Assembly (NCBI RefSeq): GCF_000784835.1
Contig: NZ_JSFH01000009.1
Coordinates: forward strand, 186,001 to 250,000
DNA length: 64,000 nt
Source of the DNA: Thermotoga sp. Mc24
GTDB taxonomy: Bacteria; Thermotogota; Thermotogae; Thermotogales; Thermotogaceae
Direction: 5' to 3'
Numbering within the stretch: position 1 is the stretch's first letter; each line of letters starts with the position of its first letter. Shown here piece after piece: positions 61,894 to 64,000 of this stretch. The notes under the pieces are model-generated. The model had not been told where the DNA came from and ran no database searches. It worked only from the letters and a program-made list of their open reading frames with translations. Made by a program: the position numbers and the translations under genes.

Positions 61894-63903
61894 ATGCGTA
61901 GATTTATGTTCATTTTATTGATCGTTGAGCTCTCTTTCGTTCTCTTTGCAAGTGACGAGTTCGTGAAAGTGGAAAACGGAAAATTCGCTCTGAACGGAAA
62001 AGAATTCAGATTCATTGGAAGCAACAACTACTACATGCACTACAAGAGCAACAGAATGATAGACAGTGTTCTGGAGAGTGCCAGAGACATGGGTATAAAG
62101 GTCCTCAGAATCTGGGGTTTCCTCGACGGGGAGAGTTACTGCAGAGACAAGAACACCTACATGCATCCTGAGCCCGGTGTTTTCGGGGTGCCAGAAGGAA
62201 TATCGAACGCCCAGAGCGGTTTCGAAAGACTCGACTACACAGTTGCGAAAGCGAAAGAACTCGGTATAAAACTTGTCATTGTTCTTGTGAACAACTGGGA
62301 CGACTTCGGTGGAATGAACCAGTACGTGAGGTGGTTTGGAGGAACCCATCACGACGATTTCTACAGAGATGAGAAGATCAAAGAAGAGTACAAAAAGTAC
62401 GTCTCCTTCCTCGTAAACCATGTCAATACCTACACGGGTGTTCCTTACAGGGAAGAGCCCACCATCATGGCATGGGAACTGGCAAACGAGCCCAGGTGTG
62501 AAACGGACAAGTCTGGTAACACACTCGTTGAATGGGTAGAGGAGATGAGTGCTTACATAAAGAGTCTGGATCCAAACCACCTGGTTGCCGTGGGAGACGA
62601 GGGATTCTTCAACAACTACGAAGGCTTCAAACCTTACGGTGGAGAGGCCGAGTGGGCCTACAACGGCTGGTCCGGTGTTGACTGGAAGAAGCTCCTTTCG
62701 ATAGAGACGGTGGACTTCGGCACGTTCCACCTCTATCCGTCCCACTGGGGTGTCAGTCCAGAGAACTATGCCCAGTGGGGAGCGAAGTGGATAGAAGACC
62801 ACATAAAGATCGCAAAAGAGATCGGAAAACCCGTTGTTCTGGAAGAATATGGAATTCCAAAGAGTGCGCCAGTTAACAGAACGGCCATCTACAGACTCTG
62901 GAACGATCTGGTCTACGATCTCGGTGGAGATGGAGCGATGTTTTGGATGCTCGCGGGAATCGGGGAAGGCTGGGACAAGGATGAAAGGGGGTACTATCCG
63001 GACTACGACGGTTTCAGAATAGTGAACGACGACAGTCCAGAAGCGGAACTGATCAGAGAATACGCGAAGCTGTTCAACACAGGTGAAGACATAAGAGAAG
63101 ACACCTGCTCTTTCATCCTTCCAAAAGACGGCATGGAGATCAAAAAGACCGTGGAAGTGAGAGTTGGTGTTTTCGACTACAGCAACACGTTTGAAAAGTT
63201 GTCTGTCAAAGTCGAAGATCTGGTTTTTGAAAATGAGATAGAGCATCTCGGATACGGAATTTACGGCTTCGATCTCGACACAACCCGGATCCCGGATGGA
63301 GAACATGAAATGTTCCTTGAAGGCCACTTTCAGGGAAAGACGGTGAAAGACTCTATCAAAGCGAAAGTGGTGAACGAAGCGCGGTACGTGCTCGCAGAGG
63401 AGGTTGATTTTTCCTCTTCAGAGGAGGTGAAAAGCTGGTGGAACAGCGGAACCTGGCAGGCAGAGTTCGGGTCACCTGACATTGAATGGAACGGTGAGGT
63501 GGGAAATGGAGCACTGCAGCTGAACGTGAAACTGCCCGGAAAGAGCGACTGGGAAGAAGTGAGAGTAGCAAGGAAGTTCGAAAGACTCTCAGAATGTGAG
63601 ATCCTCGAGTACGACATCTACATTCCAAACGTCGAGGGACTCAAGGGAAGGTTGAGGCCGTACGCGGTTCTGAACCCCGGCTGGGTGAAGATAGGCCTCG
63701 ACATGAACAACGCGAACGTGGAAAGTGCGGAGATCATCACTTTCGGCGGAAAAGAGTACAGAAGATTCCATGTAAGAATTGAGTTCGACAGAACAGCGGG
63801 GGTGAAAGAACTTCACATAGGAATTGTCGGTGATCATCTGAGGTACGATGGACCGATTTTCATCGATAATGTGAGACTTTATAAAAGAACAGGAGGTATG
63901 TGA
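61894..63903 (+). CDS. man5: Secreted endo-1,4-beta-mannanase (GH5) with CBM27
   Basis: A 669-residue enzyme that cuts mannan and glucomannan. Residues 1-19 form a signal peptide. The GH5 barrel (about 21-390) has the acid/base Glu199 in WELANEPR and the nucleophile Glu near 318 in VVLEEYG. A linker beta domain (about 400-490) is followed by a C-terminal family 27 carbohydrate module (about 495-665: SWWNSGTWQAEFGSPDIEW, RKFERLSECEILEYDIYIP, GPIFIDNVRLY). The layout matches the Thermotoga mannanase Man5. The ATG follows GGGAGG. It has its own regulated-looking promoter; the next gene begins two bases after the stop. Confidence 0.95.
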   Translation: MRRFMFILLIVELSFVLFASDEFVKVENGKFALNGKEFRFIGSNNYYMHYKSNRMIDSVLESARDMGIKVLRIWGFLDGESYCRDKNTYMHPEPGVFGVPEGISNAQSGFERLDYTVAKAKELGIKLVIVLVNNWDDFGGMNQYVRWFGGTHHDDFYRDEKIKEEYKKYVSFLVNHVNTYTGVPYREEPTIMAWELANEPRCETDKSGNTLVEWVEEMSAYIKSLDPNHLVAVGDEGFFNNYEGFKPYGGEAEWAYNGWSGVDWKKLLSIETVDFGTFHLYPSHWGVSPENYAQWGAKWIEDHIKIAKEIGKPVVLEEYGIPKSAPVNRTAIYRLWNDLVYDLGGDGAMFWMLAGIGEGWDKDERGYYPDYDGFRIVNDDSPEAELIREYAKLFNTGEDIREDTCSFILPKDGMEIKKTVEVRVGVFDYSNTFEKLSVKVEDLVFENEIEHLGYGIYGFDLDTTRIPDGEHEMFLEGHFQGKTVKDSIKAKVVNEARYVLAEEVDFSSSEEVKSWWNSGTWQAEFGSPDIEWNGEVGNGALQLNVKLPGKSDWEEVRVARKFERLSECEILEYDIYIPNVEGLKGRLRPYAVLNPGWVKIGLDMNNANVESAEIITFGGKEYRRFHVRIEFDRTAGVKELHIGIVGDHLRYDGPIFIDNVRLYKRTGGM

Positions 63904-63905
63904 AT

Positions 63906-64000
63906 ATGAAAAGATTTTTACTGGTATTCGTGGTTGTTTTTCTTTTCTCAAGTCTGTTCTCCCAAGTTTTAGAACGAAACGAAACTATGTACTATGGAGG
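63906..64000 (+). CDS. Start of a secreted protein, probably an ABC solute-binding protein (3' end outside window)
   Basis: Only 31 codons are in the window. MKRFLLVFVVVFLFSSLFS is a clear signal peptide, followed by QVLERNETMYYGG. The Thermotoga gene at this place encodes an oligosaccharide-binding protein of family 5, and the ERNETMYYGG start fits that. The ATG follows AGGAGG within the end of the mannanase gene, so the two are co-transcribed. The identification rests on position and this short segment. Confidence 0.65.
   Translation, partial: MKRFLLVFVVVFLFSSLFSQVLERNETMYYG

Overview
The window looks like chromosome of a hyperthermophilic Thermotoga of the T. maritima / T. petrophila group. 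The evidence is the gene content and order, together with protein sequences I recognise: an [FeFe]-hydrogenase maturation cluster hydE-hydG with two small partners, a cupin, a family-4 6-phospho-beta-glucosidase, MutS2, a two-subunit (small PurL, PurS, PurQ) purine operon and a GH5-CBM27 mannanase. Codon use rich in AGA/GGA/GAA, dense packing with 1-20 bp overlaps, and many GTG/TTG starts fit the same genus. No phage, plasmid, insertion sequence or CRISPR array was seen.

Layout. 1-2770: a small plus-strand cluster of MinD-type ATPases, a NifX-type protein, a ferredoxin and a radical SAM protein. Three of its five genes carry frameshifts and/or stop codons, so the locus is decaying (or the sequence is poor there). 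2757-8329: cupin and flavodoxin, then metE, then a GH4 phospho-glucosidase with a BadF-type sugar kinase. 8376-13021: a secreted protein, mutS2, and an unusual FtsA-like protein. 13036-18140 (minus): MalK-type ATPase with a lone Phd antitoxin, a probable outer-membrane barrel, gatB and gatA. 18348-23039: a lone type IV pilin, then (minus) a Cys/Met PLP enzyme and the hydrogenase maturation genes behind a 114-nt structured leader. 23180-24296: an AAA/DUF4143 ATPase broken at four places. 24412-29987: a complete phosphate regulon pstSCAB-phoU-response regulator-histidine kinase. 29980-34657 (minus): HerA-like ATPase, ABC exporter, aspartate aminotransferase. 34764-46392: a HAD phosphatase, then (minus) the purine operon purC-S-Q-L-F-N-H-D-M, a membrane protein and nadE. 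46507-46583: tRNA-Pro(CGG). 46953-51688: acidic-tail protein, ychF, a YuiD-type membrane protein, a UvrD/Rep helicase, and (minus) a PflA-like radical SAM enzyme. 52012-64000: an ABC sugar importer, GH38 alpha-mannosidase, two glycosyltransferases, an RpiR regulator, the secreted GH5 mannanase and the start of another solute-binding protein.

How the genes work together. The last block reads as a mannan/manno-oligosaccharide system. The secreted mannanase cuts the polymer, ABC systems import the products, the alpha-mannosidase trims mannosides inside the cell, and the RpiR protein may sense sugar phosphate. The pst block is a self-contained uptake and signalling unit in which the kinase lacks membrane segments. 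The purine operon covers most of the route from PRPP to IMP.

The most noteworthy observations are the strain-level gene decay at 370-2770 and 23180-24296 (including a 10-bp tandem duplication), paired strong promoters at 5982-6073 that drive only a short terminated RNA, the hyd leader RNA, a likely non-AUG start for pstC, beta-grasp-like repeats on the FtsA-like protein, and two glycosyltransferases embedded in the mannan operon. I did not find a clear, wholly new multi-gene system; the last two and the leader are the best candidates for something undescribed.
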